The position numbers and the translations under genes were made by a program. Below, one piece after another: positions 25,940-40,097 of a DNA stretch of 64,000 bases; position 1 is the first letter of the stretch, and the number at the start of each line of letters is the position of its first letter. The stretch is taken from NCBI RefSeq assembly GCF_037975245.1, contig NC_092580.1:29043501-29107500 (forward strand), read 5' to 3'. Origin of the DNA: Apostichopus japonicus. Taxonomy: Eukaryota > Echinodermata > Holothuroidea > Aspidochirotida > Stichopodidae. The notes beneath the pieces are model-generated. The model searched no databases, was not told the DNA's origin, and saw nothing but the letters and a program-made list of their open reading frames with translations.

Positions 25940-26103
25940 ATACTTACCTGGCGCAGGGATTTCCGTGATCATGACGGCGGAGCCCCCAGGGTGAGGCCTG
26001 TCCATTGCACTTTCGGATGGGTTGACCCCTGCGATTCTCTCAAACGTAGAGAACTCGGGCGTATAATTTCTGGTAGTGGAGGACTGCGTTCGCGCTATCC
26101 TCC
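25940..26103 (+). ncRNA. U1 snRNA, copy 31
   Basis: Identical to copy 1; same spacer markers as copies 13 and 27. Confidence 0.97.
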
Positions 26104-26795
26104 TTATATATATATAAACTAATTGCAACAAAAAGACAATTAAGCGTAGTATTGTACTCTTTGCCTGGCCCAGTCACCATACAATGTCGCAGGGAGGTTT
26201 TCAGATCTCGTCATGCAACCGATCACATGTAAAATCACCCTTCCCCCGCCTCCGCCCCTCCAAATATATCCAATATTGAAACACTCAGTGCGCATGCGTG
26301 CGAATCGTACACTACGTAAGCTGCCAATGCTTTGTAGGACACGGAACACAAGTACACTGATGTTTGTTAATCAAGATCTAGTATCATGTATATCCTATAC
26401 CTTTCTGCCCCTCCATCAATTCACTGACTCTTATAAGGACTACAAAATGATCGGCAAGCTTCTCCCTATTATAAGACATGCTCTGTTCAGTACAATAATA
26501 TTAGTCACGTGACCCACTAGGACGAAATCCCGGCCGGTGTGCTGTTGTTAAAGGTCTAGCCGTATAGCACTGTTCAAAACCTGATCGAAACAGTTATTTA
26601 CATAACTGTGAGCATTTGCAGTGTAATCAGTGACATGAAAGCTACTAAATAACGATTTAAAATATCGATTTATTGTTCGGCAAGAAATATTTCAGCTATT
26701 GACGCTTTTTTATAACCGTAAGAGAACATTTTCCGTTTAATATCTTCTGTGTGAATTCGCAGCAGTACATGAACCAAATCGCAGAATGTCAAAGC

Positions 26796-27050
26796 ATACT
26801 TACCTGGCGCAGGGATTTCCGTGATCATGACGGCGGAGCCCCCAGGGTGAGGCCTGTCCATTGCACTTTCGGATGGGTTGACCCCTGCGATTCTCTCAAA
26901 CGTAGAGAACTCGGGCGTATAATTTCTGGCCCCCAGGGTGAGGCCTGTCCATTGCACTTTCGGATGGGTTGACCCCTGCGATTCTCTCAAACGTAGAGAA
27001 CTCGGGCGTATAATTTCTGGTAGTGGAGGACTGCGTTCGCGCTATCCTCC
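26796..27050 (+). ncRNA. Enlarged U1 snRNA, copy 32 (91-nt internal duplication)
   Basis: Same nt 44-134 duplication as copies 14 and 28, without the private change of copy 28; followed by a 'ttacatata' type TA run. Confidence 0.95.
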
Positions 27051-27744
27051 TTACATATATATATAAACTAATTGCAACAAAAAGACAATTAAGTGTAGTA
27101 TTGTACTCTTTGCCTGGCCCAGTCACCATACAATGTCGCAGGGAGGTTTTCAGATCTCGTCATGCAACCGATCACATGTAAAATCACCCTTCCCCCGCCT
27201 CCGCCCCTCCAAATATATCCAATATTGAAACACTCAGTGCGCATGCGTGCGAATCGTACACTACGTAAGCTGCCAATGCTTTGTAGGACACGGAACACAA
27301 GTACACTGATGTTTGTTAATCAAGATTTAGTATCATGTATATCCTATACCTTTCTGCCCCTCCATCAATTCACTGACTCTTATAAGGACTACAAAATGAT
27401 CGGCAAGCTTCTCCCTATTATAAGACATGCTCTGTTCAGTACAATAATATTAGTCACGTGACCCACTAGGACGAAATCCCGGCCGGTGTGCTGTTGTTAA
27501 AGGTCTAGCCGTATAGCACTGTTCAAAACCTGATCGAAACAGTTATTTACATAACTGTGAGCATTTGCAGTATAATCAGTGACATGAAAGCTATTAAATA
27601 ACGATTTAAAATATCGATTTATTGTTCGGCAAGAAATATTTCAGCTATTGACGCTTTTTTATAACCGTAAGAGAACATTTTCCGTTTAATATCTTCTGTG
27701 TGAATTCGCAGCAGTACATGAACCAAATCGCAGAATGTCAAAGC

Positions 27745-27908
27745 ATACTTACCTGGCGCAGGGATTTCCGTGATCATGACGGCGGAGCCCCCAGGGTGAG
27801 GCCTGTCCATTGCACTTTCGGATGGGTTGACCCCTGCGATTCTCTCAAACGTAGAGAACTCGGGCGTATAATTTCTGGTAGTGGAGGACTGCGTTCGCGC
27901 TATCCTCC
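27745..27908 (+). ncRNA. U1 snRNA, copy 33
   Basis: Identical to copy 1. Confidence 0.97.
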
Positions 27909-28600
27909 TTATATATATATAAACTAATTGCAACAAAAAGACAATTAAGTGTAGTATTGTACTCTTTGCCTGGCCCAGTCACCATACAATGTCGCAGGGA
28001 GGTTTTCAGATCTCGTCATGCAACCGATCACATGTAAAATCACCCTTCCCCCGCCTCCGCCCCTCCAAATATATCCAATATTGAAACACTCAGTGCGCAT
28101 GCGTGCGAATCGTACACTACGTAAGCTGCCAATGCTTTGTAGGACACGGAACACAAGTACACTGATGTTTGTTAATCAAGATCTAGTATCATGTATATCC
28201 TATACCTTTCTGCCCCTCCATCAATTCACTGACTCTTATAAGGACTACAAAATGATCGGCAAGCTTCTCCCTATTATAAGACATGCTCTGTTCAGTACAA
28301 TAATATTAGTCACGTGACCCACTAGGACGAAATCCCGGCCGGTGTGCTGTTGTTAAAGGTCTAGCCGTATAGCACTGTTCAAAACCTGATCGAAACAGTT
28401 ATTTACATAACTGTGAGCATTTGCAGTGTAATCAGTGACATGAAAGCTATTAAATAACGATTTAAAATATCGATTTATTGTTCGGCAAGAAATATTTCAG
28501 CTATTGACGCTTTTTTATAACCGTAAGAGAACATTTTCCGTTTAATATCTTCTGTGTGAATTCGCAGCAGTACATGAACCAAATCGCAGAATGTCAAAGC

Positions 28601-28764
28601 ATACTTACCTGGCGCAGGGATTTCCGTGATCATGACGGCGGAGCCCCCAGGGTGAGGCCTGTCCATTGCACTTTCGGATGGGTTGACCCCTGCGATTCTC
28701 TCAAACGTAGAGAACTCGGGCGTATAATTTCTGGTAGTGGAGGACTGCGTTCGCGCTATCCTCC
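28601..28764 (+). ncRNA. U1 snRNA, copy 34
   Basis: Identical to copy 1. Confidence 0.97.
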
Positions 28765-29456
28765 TTATATATATATAAACTAATTGCAACAAAAAGACAA
28801 TTAAGTGTAGTATAGTACTCTTTGCCTGGCCCAGTCACCATACAATGTCGCAGGGAGGTTTTCAGATCTCGTCATGCAACCGATCACATGTAAAATCACC
28901 CTTCCCCCGCCTCCGCCCCTCCAAATATATCCAATATTGAAACACTCAGTGCGCATGCGTGCGAATCGTACACTACGTAAGCTGCCAATGCTTTGTAGGA
29001 CACGGAACACAAGTACACTGATGTTTGTTAATCAAGATCTAGTATCATGTATATCCTATACCTTTCTGCCCCTCCATCAATTCACTGACTCTTATAAGGA
29101 CTACAAAATGATCGGCAAGCTTCTCCCTATTATAAGACATGCTCTGTTCAGTACAATAATATTAGTCACGTGACCCACTAGGACGAAATCCCGGCCGGTG
29201 TGCTGTTGTTAAAGGTCTAGCCGTATAGCACTGTTCAAAACCTGATCGAAACAGTTATTTACATAACTGTGAGCATTTGCAGTATAATCAGTGACATGAA
29301 AGCTATTAAATAACGATTTAAAATATCGATTTATTGTTCGGCAAGAAATATTTCAGCTATTGACGCTTTTTTATAACCGTAAGAGAACATTTTCCGTTTA
29401 ATATCTTCTGTGTGAATTCGCAGCAGTACATGAACCAAATCGCAGAATGTCAAAGC

Positions 29457-29620
29457 ATACTTACCTGGCGCAGGGATTTCCGTGATCATGACGGCGGAGC
29501 CCCCAGGGTGAGGCCTGTCCATTGCACTTTCGGATGGGTTGACCCCTGCGATTCTCTCAAACGTAGAGAACTCGGGCGTATAATTTCTGGTAGTGGAGGA
29601 CTGCGTTCGCGCTATCCTCC
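29457..29620 (+). ncRNA. U1 snRNA, copy 35
   Basis: Identical to copy 1; TA run one dinucleotide longer than in its neighbours. Confidence 0.97.
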
Positions 29621-30314
29621 TTATATATATATATAAACTAATTGCAACAAAAAGACAATTAAGTGTAGTATTGTACTCTTTGCCTGGCCCAGTCACCATA
29701 CAATGTCGCAGGGAGGTTTTCAGATCTCGTCATGCAACCGATCACATGTAAAATCACCCTTCCCCCGCCTCCGCCCCTCCAAATATATCCAATATTGAAA
29801 CACTCAGTGCGCATGCGTGCGAATCGTACACTACGTAAGCTGCCAATGCTTTGTAGGACACGGAACACAAGTACACTGATGTTTGTTAATCAAGATCTAG
29901 TATCATGTATATCCTATACCTTTCTGCCCCTCCATCAATTCACTGACTCTTATAAGGACTACAAAATGATCGGCAAGCTTCTCCCTATTATAAGACATGC
30001 TCTGTTCAGTACAATAATATTAGTCACGTGACCCACTAGGACGAAATCCCGGCCGGTGTGCTGTTGTTAAAGGTCTAGCCGTATAGCACTGTTCAAAACC
30101 TGATCGAAACAGTTATTTACATAACTGTGAGCATTTGCAGTGTAACCAGTGACATGAAAGCTATTAAATAACGATTTAAAATATCGATTTATTGTTCGGC
30201 AAGAAATATTTCAGCTATTGACGCTTTTTTATAACCGTAAGAGAACATTTTCCGTTTAATATCTTCTGTGTGAATTCGCAGCAGTACATGAACCAAATCG
30301 CAGAATGTCAAAGC

Positions 30315-30478
30315 ATACTTACCTGGCGCAGGGATTTCCGTGATCATGACGGCGGAGCCCCCAGGGTGAGGCCTGTCCATTGCACTTTCGGATGGGTTGA
30401 CCCCTGCGATTCTCTCAAACGTAGAGAACTCGGGCGTATAATTTCTGGTAGTGGAGGACTGCGTTCGCGCTATCCTCC
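30315..30478 (+). ncRNA. U1 snRNA, copy 36
   Basis: Identical to copy 1; 'ttacatata' 3' flank. Confidence 0.97.
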
Positions 30479-31172
30479 TTACATATATATATAAACTAAT
30501 TGCAACAAAAAGACAATTAAGTGTAGTATTGTACTCTTTGCCTGGCCCAGTCACCATACAATGTCGCAGGGAGGTTTTCAGATCTCGTCATGCAACCGAT
30601 CACATGTAAAATCACCCTTCCCCCGCCTCCGCCCCTCCAAATATATCCAATATTGAAACACTCAGTGCGCATGCGTGCGAATCGTACACTACGTAAGCTG
30701 CCAATGCTTTGTAGGACACGGAACACAAGTACACTGATGTTTGTTAATCAAGATCTAGTATCATGTATATCCTATACCTTTCTGCCCCTCCATCAATTCA
30801 CTGACTCTTATAAGGACTACAAAATGATCGGCAAGCTTCTCCCTATTATAAGACATGCTCTGTTCAGTACAATAATATTAGTCACGTGACCCACTAGGAC
30901 GAAATCCCGGCCGGTGTGCTGTTGTTAAAGGTCTAGCCGTATAGCACTGTTCAAAACCTGATCGAAACAGTTATTTACATAACTGTGAGCATTTGCAGTG
31001 TAACCAGTGACATGAAAGCTATTAAATAACGATTTAAAATATCGATTTATTGTTCGGCAAGAAATATTTCAGCTATTGACGCTTTTTTATAACCGTAAGA
31101 GAACATTTTCCGTTTAATATCTTCTGTGTGAATTCGCAGCAGTACATGAACCAAATCGCAGAATGTCAAAGC

Positions 31173-31336
31173 ATACTTACCTGGCGCAGGGATTTCCGTG
31201 ATCATGACGGCGGAGTCCCCAGGGTGAGGCCTGTCCATTGCACTTTCGGATGGGTTGACCCCTGCGATTCTCTCAAACGTAGAGAACTCGGGCGTATAAT
31301 TTCTGGTAGTGGAGGACTGCGTTCGCGCTATCCTCC
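31173..31336 (+). ncRNA. U1 snRNA, copy 37 (C44T variant)
   Basis: C44T on the 3' side of stem I, which may leave a G-U pair. Confidence 0.97.
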
Positions 31337-32030
31337 TTACATATATATATAAACTAATTGCAACAAAAAGACAATTAAGTGTAGTATTGTACTCTTTGCC
31401 TGGCCCAGTCACCATACAATGTCGCAGGGAGGTTTTCAGATCTCGTCATGCAACCGATCACATGTAAAATCACCCTTCCCCCGCCTCCGCCCCTCCAAAT
31501 ATATCCAATATTGAAACACTCAGTGCGCATGCGTGCGAATCGTACACTACGTAAGCTGCCAATGCTTTGTAGGACACGGAACACAAGTACACTGATGTTT
31601 GTTAATCAAGATCTAGTATCATGTATATCCTATACCTTTCTGCCCCTCCATCAATTCACTGACTCTTATAAGGACTACAAAATGATCGGCAAGCTTCTCC
31701 CTATTATAAGACATGCTCTGTTCAGTACAATAATATTAGTCACGTGACCCACTAGGACGAAATCCCGGCCGGTGTGCTGTTGTTAAAGGTCTAGCCGTAT
31801 AGCACTGTTCAAAACCTGATCGAAACAGTTATTTACATAACTGTGAGCATTTGCAGTGTAATCAGTGACATGAAAGCTATTAAATAACGATTTAAAATAT
31901 CGATTTATTGTTCGGCAAGAAATATTTCAGCTATTGACGCTTTTTTATAACCGTAAGAGAACATTTTCCGTTTAATATCTTCTGTGTGAATTCGCAGCAG
32001 TACATGAACCAAATCGCAGAATGTCAAAGC

Positions 32031-32194
32031 ATACTTACCTGGCGCAGGGATTTCCGTGATCATGACGGCGGAGCCCCCAGGGTGAGGCCTGTCCATTGCA
32101 CTTTCGGATGGGTTGACCCCTGCGATTCTCTCAAACGTAGAGAACTCGGGCGTATAATTTCTGGTAGTGGAGGACTGCGTTCGCGCTATCCTCC
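32031..32194 (+). ncRNA. U1 snRNA, copy 38
   Basis: Identical to copy 1. Confidence 0.97.
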
Positions 32195-32888
32195 TTACAT
32201 ATATATATAAACTAATTGCAACAAAAAGACAATTAAGTGTAGTATTGTACTCTTTGCCTGGCCCAGTCACCATACAATGTCGCAGGGAGGTTTTCAGATC
32301 TCGTCATGCAACCGATCACATGTAAAATCACCCTTCCCCCGCCTCCGCCCCTCCAAATATATCCAATATTGAAACACTCAGTGCGCATGCGTGCGAATCG
32401 TACACTACGTAAGCTGCCAATGCTTTGTAGGACACGGAACACAAGTACACTGATGTTTGTTAATCAAGATCTAGTATCATGTATATCCTATACCTTTCTG
32501 CCCCTCCATCAATTCACTGACTCTTATAAGGACTACAAAATGATCGGCAAGCTTCTCCCTATTATAAGACATGCTCTGTTCAGTACAATAATATTAGTCA
32601 CGTGACCCACTAGGACGAAATCCCGGCCGGTGTGCTGTTGTTAAAGGTCTAGCCGTATAGCACTGTTCAAAACCTGATCGAAACAGTTATTTACATAACT
32701 GTGAGCATTTGCAGTGTAATCAGTGACATGAAAGCTATTAAATAACGATTTAAAATATCGATTTATTGTTCGGCAAGAAATATTTCAGCTATTGACGCTT
32801 TTTTATAACCGTAAGAGAACATTTTCCGTTTAATATCTTCTGTGTGAATTCGCAGCAGTACATGAACCAAATCGCAGAATGTCAAAGC

Positions 32889-33052
32889 ATACTTACCTGG
32901 CGCAGGGATTTCCGTGATCATGACGGCGGAGCCCCCAGGGTGAGGCCTGTCCATTGCACTTTCGGATGGGTTGACCCCTGCGATTCTCTCAAACGTAGAG
33001 AACTCGGGCGTATAATTTCTGGTAGTGGAGGACTGCGTTCGCGCTATCCTCC
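32889..33052 (+). ncRNA. U1 snRNA, copy 39
   Basis: Identical to copy 1. Confidence 0.97.
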
Positions 33053-33744
33053 TTATATATATATAAACTAATTGCAACAAAAAGACAATTAAGTGTAGTA
33101 TAGTACTCTTTGCCTGGCCCAGTCACCATACAATGTCGCAGGGAGGTTTTCAGATCTCGTCATGCAACCGATCACATGTAAAATCACCCTTCCCCCGCCT
33201 CCGCCCCTCCAAATATATCCAATATTGAAACACTCAGTGCGCATGCGTGCGAATCGTACACTACGTAAGCTGCCAATGCTTTGTAGGACACGGAACACAA
33301 GTACACTGATGTTTGTTAATCAAGATCTAGTATCATGTATATCCTATACCTTTCTGCCCCTCCATCAATTCACTGACTCTTATAAGGACTACAAAATGAT
33401 CGGCAAGCTTCTCCCTATTATAAGACATGCTCTGTTCAGTACAATAATATTAGTCACGTGACCCACTAGGACGAAATCCCGGCCGGTGTGCTGTTGTTAA
33501 AGGTCTAGCCGTATAGCACTGTTCAAAACCTGATCGAAACAGTTATTTACATAACTGTGAGCATTTGCAGTGTAATCAGTGACATGAAAGCTATTAAATA
33601 ACGATTTAAAATATCGATTTATTGTTCGGCAAGAAATATTTCAGCTATTGACGCTTTTTTATAACCGTAAGAGAACATTTTCCGTTTAATATCTTCTGTG
33701 TGAATTCGCAGCAGTACATGAACCAAATCGCAGAATGTCAAAGC

Positions 33745-33908
33745 ATACTTACCTGGCGCAGGGATTTCCGTGATCATGACGGCGGAGCCCCCAGGGTGAG
33801 GCCTGTCCATTGCACTTTCGGATGGGTTGACCCCTGCGATTCTCTCAAACGTAGAGAACTCGGGCGTATAATTTCTGGTAGTGGAGGACTGCGTTCGCGC
33901 TATCCTCC
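33745..33908 (+). ncRNA. U1 snRNA, copy 40
   Basis: Identical to copy 1. Confidence 0.97.
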
Positions 33909-34602
33909 TTACATATATATATAAACTAATTGCAACAAAAAGACAATTAAGCGTAGTATTGTACTCTTTGCCTGGCCCAGTCACCATACAATGTCGCAGG
34001 GAGGTTTTCAGATCTCGTCATGCAACCGATCACATGTAAAATCACCCTTCCCCCGCCTCCGCCCCTCCAAATATATCCAATATTGAAACACTCAGTGCGC
34101 ATGCGTGCGAATCGTACACTACGTAAGCTGCCAATGCTTTGTAGGACACGGAACACAAGTACACTGATGTTTGTTAATCAAGATCTAGTATCATGTATAT
34201 CCTATACCTTTCTGCCCCTCCATCAATTCACTGACTCTTATAAGGACTACAAAATGATCGGCAAGCTTCTCCCTATTATAAGACATGCTCTGTTCAGTAC
34301 AATAATATTAGTCACGTGACCCACTAGGACGAAATCCCGGCCGGTGTGCTGTTGTTAAAGGTCTAGCCGTATAGCACTGTTCAAAACCTGATCGAAACAG
34401 TTATTTACATAACTGTGAGCATTTGCAGTGTAATCAGTGACATGAAAGCTATTAAATAACGATTTAAAATATCGATTTATTGTTCGGCAAGAAATATTTC
34501 AGCTATTGACGCTTTTTTATAACCGTAAGAGAACATTTTCCGTTTAATATCTTCTGTGTGAATTCGCAGCAGTACATGAACCAAATCGCAGAATGTCAAA
34601 GC

Positions 34603-34766
34603 ATACTTACCTGGCGCAGGGATTTCCGTGATCATGACGGCGGAGCCCCCAGGGTGAGGCCTGTCCATTGCACTTTCGGATGGGTTGACCCCTGCGATTC
34701 TCTCAAACGTAGAGAACTCGGGCGTATAATTTCTGGTAGTGGAGGACTGCGTTCGCGCTATCCTCC
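34603..34766 (+). ncRNA. U1 snRNA, copy 41
   Basis: Identical to copy 1. Confidence 0.97.
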
Positions 34767-35458
34767 TTATATATATATAAACTAATTGCAACAAAAAGAC
34801 AATTAAGTGTAGTATAGTACTCTTTGCCTGGCCCAGTCACCATACAATGTCGCAGGGAGGTTTTCAGATCTCGTCATGCAACCGATCACATGTAAAATCA
34901 CCCTTCCCCCGCCTCCGCCCCTCCAAATATATCCAATATTGAAACACTCAGTGCGCATGCGTGCGAATCGTACACTACGTAAGCTGCCAATGCTTTGTAG
35001 GACACGGAACACAAGTACACTGATGTTTGTTAATCAAGATCTAGTATCATGTATATCCTATACCTTTCTGCCCCTCCATCAATTCACTGACTCTTATAAG
35101 GACTACAAAATGATCGGCAAGCTTCTCCCTATTATAAGACATGCTCTGTTCAGTACAATAATATTAGTCACGTGACCCACTAGGACGAAATCCCGGCCGG
35201 TGTGCTGTTGTTAAAGGTCTAGCCGTATAGCACTGTTCAAAACCTGATCGAAACAGTTATTTACATAACTGTGAGCATTTGCAGTGTAATCAGTGACATG
35301 AAAGCTATTAAATAACGATTTAAAATATCGATTTATTGTTCGGCAAGAAATATTTCAGCTATTGACGCTTTTTTATAACCGTAAGAGAACATTTTCCGTT
35401 TAATATCTTCTGTGTGAATTCGCAGCAGTACATGAACCAAATCGCAGAATGTCAAAGC

Positions 35459-35622
35459 ATACTTACCTGGCGCAGGGATTTCCGTGATCATGACGGCGGA
35501 GCCCCCAGGGTGAGGCCTGTCCATTGCACTTTCGGATGGGTTGACCCCTGCGATTCTCTCAAACGTAAAGAACTCGGGCGTATAATTTCTGGTAGTGGAG
35601 GACTGCGTTCGCGCTATCCTCC
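35459..35622 (+). ncRNA. U1 snRNA, copy 42 (G110A variant)
   Basis: G110A replaces the C100-G110 pair of stem-loop III with a C-A mismatch; shared only with the adjacent copy 43. Confidence 0.97.
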
Positions 35623-36314
35623 TTATATATATATAAACTAATTGCAACAAAAAGACAATTAAGTGTAGTATTGTACTCTTTGCCTGGCCCAGTCACCATA
35701 CAATGTCGCAGGGAGGTTTTCAGATCTCGTCATGCAACCGATCACATGTAAAATCACCCTTCCCCCGCCTCCGCCCCTCCAAATATATCCAATATTGAAA
35801 CACTCAGTGCGCATGCGTGCGAATCGTACACTACGTAAGCTGCCAATGCTTTGTAGGACACGGAACACAAGTACACTGATGTTTGTTAATCAAGATCTAG
35901 TATCATGTATATCCTATACCTTTCTGCCCCTCCATCAATTCACTGACTCTTATAAGGACTACAAAATGATCGGCAAGCTTCTCCCTATTATAAGACATGC
36001 TCTGTTCAGTACAATAATATTAGTCACGTGACCCACTAGGACGAAATCCCGGCCGGTGTGCTGTTGTTAAAGGTCTAGCCGTATAGCACTGTTCAAAACC
36101 TGATCGAAACAGTTATTTACATAACTGTGAGCATTTGCAGTGTAATCAGTGACATGAAAGCTATTAAATAACGATTTAAAATATCGATTTATTGTTCGGC
36201 AAGAAATATTTCAGCTATTGACGCTTTTTTATAACCGTAAGAGAACATTTTCCGTTTAATATCTTCTGTGTGAATTCGCAGCAGTACATGAACCAAATCG
36301 CAGAATGTCAAAGC

Positions 36315-36478
36315 ATACTTACCTGGCGCAGGGATTTCCGTGATCATGACGGCGGAGCCCCCAGGGTGAGGCCTGTCCATTGCACTTTCGGATGGGTTGA
36401 CCCCTGCGATTCTCTCAAACGTAAAGAACTCGGGCGTATAATTTCTGGTAGTGGAGGACTGCGTTCGCGCTATCCTCC
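36315..36478 (+). ncRNA. U1 snRNA, copy 43 (G110A variant)
   Basis: Same G110A as copy 42, a likely single-unit tandem duplication. Confidence 0.97.
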
Positions 36479-37170
36479 TTATATATATATAAACTAATTG
36501 CAACAAAAAGACAATTAAGTGTAGTATTGTACTCTTTGCCTGGCCCAGTCACCATACAATGTCGCAGGGAGGTTTTCAGATCTCGTCATGCAACCGATCA
36601 CATGTAAAATCACCCTTCCCCCGCCTCCGCCCCTCCAAATATATCCAATATTGAAACACTCAGTGCGCATGCGTGCGAATCGTACACTACGTAAGCTGCC
36701 AATGCTTTGTAGGACACGGAACACAAGTACACTGATGTTTGTTAATCAAGATCTAGTATCATGTATATCCTATACCTTTCTGCCCCTCCATCAATTCACT
36801 GACTCTTATAAGGACTACAAAATGATCGGCAAGCTTCTCCCTATTATAAGACATGCTCTGTTCAGTACAATAATATTAGTCACGTGACCCACTAGGACGA
36901 AATCCCGGCCGGTGTGCTGTTGTTAAAGGTCTAGCCGTATAGCACTGTTCAAAACCTGATCGAAACAGTTATTTACATAACTGTGAGCATTTGCAGTGTA
37001 ATCAGTGACATGAAAGCTATTAAATAACGATTTAAAATATCGATTTATTGTTCGGCAAGAAATATTTCAGCTATTGACGCTTTTTTATAACCGTAAGAGA
37101 ACATTTTCCGTTTAATATCTTCTGTGTGAATTCGCAGCAGTACATGAACCAAATCGCAGAATGTCAAAGC

Positions 37171-37334
37171 ATACTTACCTGGCGCAGGGATTTCCGTGAT
37201 CATGACGGCGGAGCCCCCAGGGTGAGGCCTGTCCATTGCACTTTCGGATGGGTTGACCCCTGCGATTCTCTCAAACGTAGAGAACTCGGGCGTATAATTT
37301 CTGGTAGTGGAGGACTGCGTTCGCGCTATCCTCC
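37171..37334 (+). ncRNA. U1 snRNA, copy 44
   Basis: Identical to copy 1. Confidence 0.97.
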
Positions 37335-38026
37335 TTATATATATATAAACTAATTGCAACAAAAAGACAATTAAGTGTAGTATTGTACTCTTTGCCTGGC
37401 CCAGTCACCATACAATGTCGCAGGGAGGTTTTCAGATCTCGTCATGCAACCGATCACATGTAAAATCACCCTTCCCCCGCCTCCGCCCCTCCAAATATAT
37501 CCAATATTGAAACACTCAGTGCGCATGCGTGCGAATCGTACACTACGTAAGCTGCCAATGCTTTGTAGGACACGGAACACAAGTACACTGATGTTTGTTA
37601 ATCAAGATCTAGTATCATGTATATCCTATACCTTTCTGCCCCTCCATCAATTCACTGACTCTTATAAGGACTACAAAATGATCGGCAAGCTTCTCCCTAT
37701 TATAAGACATGCTCTGTTCAGTACAATAATATTAGTCACGTGACCCACTAGGACGAAATCCCGGCCGGTGTGCTGTTGTTAAAGGTCTAGCCGTATAGCA
37801 CTGTTCAAAACCTGATCGAAACAGTTATTTACATAACTGTGAGCATTTGCAGTATAATCAGTGACATGAAAGCTATTAAATAACGATTTAAAATATCGAT
37901 TTATTGTTCGGCAAGAAATATTTCAGCTATTGACGCTTTTTTATAACCGTAAGAGAACATTTTCCGTTTAATATCTTCTGTGTGAATTCGCAGCAGTACA
38001 TGAACCAAATCGCAGAATGTCAAAGC

Positions 38027-38190
38027 ATACTTACCTGGCGCAGGGATTTCCGTGATCATGACGGCGGAGCCCCCAGGGTGAGGCCTGTCCATTGCACTTT
38101 CGGATGGGTTGACCCCTGCGATTCTCTCAAACGTAGAGAACTCGGGCGTATAATTTCTGGTAGTGGAGGACTGCGTTCGCGCTATCCTCC
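38027..38190 (+). ncRNA. U1 snRNA, copy 45
   Basis: Identical to copy 1; 'ttacatata' 3' flank. Confidence 0.97.
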
Positions 38191-38884
38191 TTACATATAT
38201 ATATAAACTAATTGCAACAAAAAGACAATTAAGTGTAGTATTGTACTCTTTGCCTGGCCCAGTCACCATACAATGTCGCAGGGAGGTTTTCAGATCTCGT
38301 CATGCAACCGATCACATGTAAAATCACCCTTCCCCCGCCTCCGCCCCTCCAAATATATCCAATATTGAAACACTCAGTGCGCATGCGTGCGAATCGTACA
38401 CTACGTAAGCTGCCAATGCTTTGTAGGACACGGAACACAAGTACACTGATGTTTGTTAATCAAGATCTAGTATCATGTATATCCTATACCTTTCTGCCCC
38501 TCCATCAATTCACTGACTCTTATAAGGACTACAAAATGATCGGCAAGCTTCTCCCTATTATAAGACATGCTCTGTTCAGTACAATAATATTAGTCACGTG
38601 ACCCACTAGGACGAAATCCCGGCCGGTGTGCTGTTGTTAAAGGTCTAGCCGTATAGCACTGTTCAAAACCTGATCGAAACAGTTATTTACATAACTGTGA
38701 GCATTTGCAGTATAATCAGTGACATGAAAGCTATTAAATAACGATTTAAAATATCGATTTATTGTTCGGCAAGAAATATTTCAGCTATTGACGCTTTTTT
38801 ATAACCGTAAGAGAACATTTTCCGTTTAATATCTTCTGTGTGAATTCGCAGCAGTACATGAACCAAATCGCAGAATGTCAAAGC

Positions 38885-39048
38885 ATACTTACCTGGCGCA
38901 GGGATTTCCGTGATCATGACGGCGGAGCCCCCAGGGTGAGGCCTGTCCATTGCACTTTCGGATGGGTTGACCCCTGCGATTCTCTCAAACGTAGAGAACT
39001 CGGGCGTATAATTTCTGGTAGTGGAGGACTGCGTTCGCGCTATCCTCC
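38885..39048 (+). ncRNA. U1 snRNA, copy 46
   Basis: Identical to copy 1; followed by the first rearranged spacer. Confidence 0.97.
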
Positions 39049-39293
39049 TTACATATATATATAAACTAATTGCAACAAAAAGACAATTAAGTGTAGTATT
39101 GTACTCTTTGCCTGGCCCAGTCACCATACAATGTCGCAGGGAGGTTTTCAGATCTCGTCATGCAACCGATCACATGTAAAATCACCCTTCCCCCGCCTCC
39201 GCCCCTCCAAATATATCCAATATTGAAACACTCAGTGCGCATGCGTGCGAATCGTACACTACGTAAGCTGCCAATGCTTTGTAGGACACGGAA

Positions 39294-39470
39294 CATTATA
39301 AGACATGCTCTGTTCAGTACAATAATATTAGTCACGTGACCCACTACGTAAGCTGCCAATGCTTTGTAGGACACGGAACATTATAAGACATGCTCTGTTC
39401 AGTACAATAATATTAGTCACGTGACCCACTAGGACACGTACGTAATAAGCTACGTAAGCTGCCAATGCTT
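39294..39470 (+). repeat. Rearranged spacer with extra CACGTG segments, copy 1
   Basis: The normal spacer order is broken after GGACACGGAAC. A segment running from ATTATAAGACATG through GTCACGTGACCCACTA occurs, then a jump back to CGTAAGCTGCC...GGAAC, then the same segment again, then a short CACGTACGTAATAAGCTA filler and a return to normal order. The unit is about 191 bp longer and holds three CACGTG boxes instead of one. Short shared words at the junctions (CACTA, GGACAC, CTACGTAAGC) suggest template switching. Confidence 0.9.
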
Positions 39471-39933
39471 TGTAGGACACGGAACACAAGTACACTGATG
39501 TTTGTTAATCAAGATCTAGTATCATGTATATCCTATACCTTTCTGCCCCTCCATCAATTCACTGACTCTTATAAGGACTACAAAATGATCGGCAAGCTTC
39601 TCCCTATTATAAGACATGCTCTGTTCAGTACAATAATATTAGTCACGTGACCCACTAGGACGAAATCCCGGCCGGTGTGCTGTTGTTAAAGGTCTAGCCG
39701 TATAGCACTGTTCAAAACCTGATCGAAACAGTTATTTACATAACTGTGAGCATTTGCAGTATAATCAGTGAAATGAAAGCTATTAAATAACGATTTAAAA
39801 TATCGATTTATTGTTCGGCAAGAAATATTTCAGCTATTGACGCTTTTTTATAACCGTAAGAGAACATTTTCCGTTTAATATCTTCTGTGTGAATTCGCAG
39901 CAGTACATGAACCAAATCGCAGAATGTCAAAGC

Positions 39934-40097
39934 ATACTTACCTGGCGCAGGGATTTCCGTGATCATGACGGCGGAGCCCCCAGGGTGAGGCCTGTCCATT
40001 GCACTTTCGGATGGGTTGACCCCTGCGATTCTCTCAAACGTAGAGAACTCGGGCGTATAATTTCTGGTAGTGGAGGACTGCGTTCGCGCTATCCTCC
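39934..40097 (+). ncRNA. U1 snRNA, copy 47
   Basis: Identical to copy 1; downstream of the first three-E-box spacer. Confidence 0.97.
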
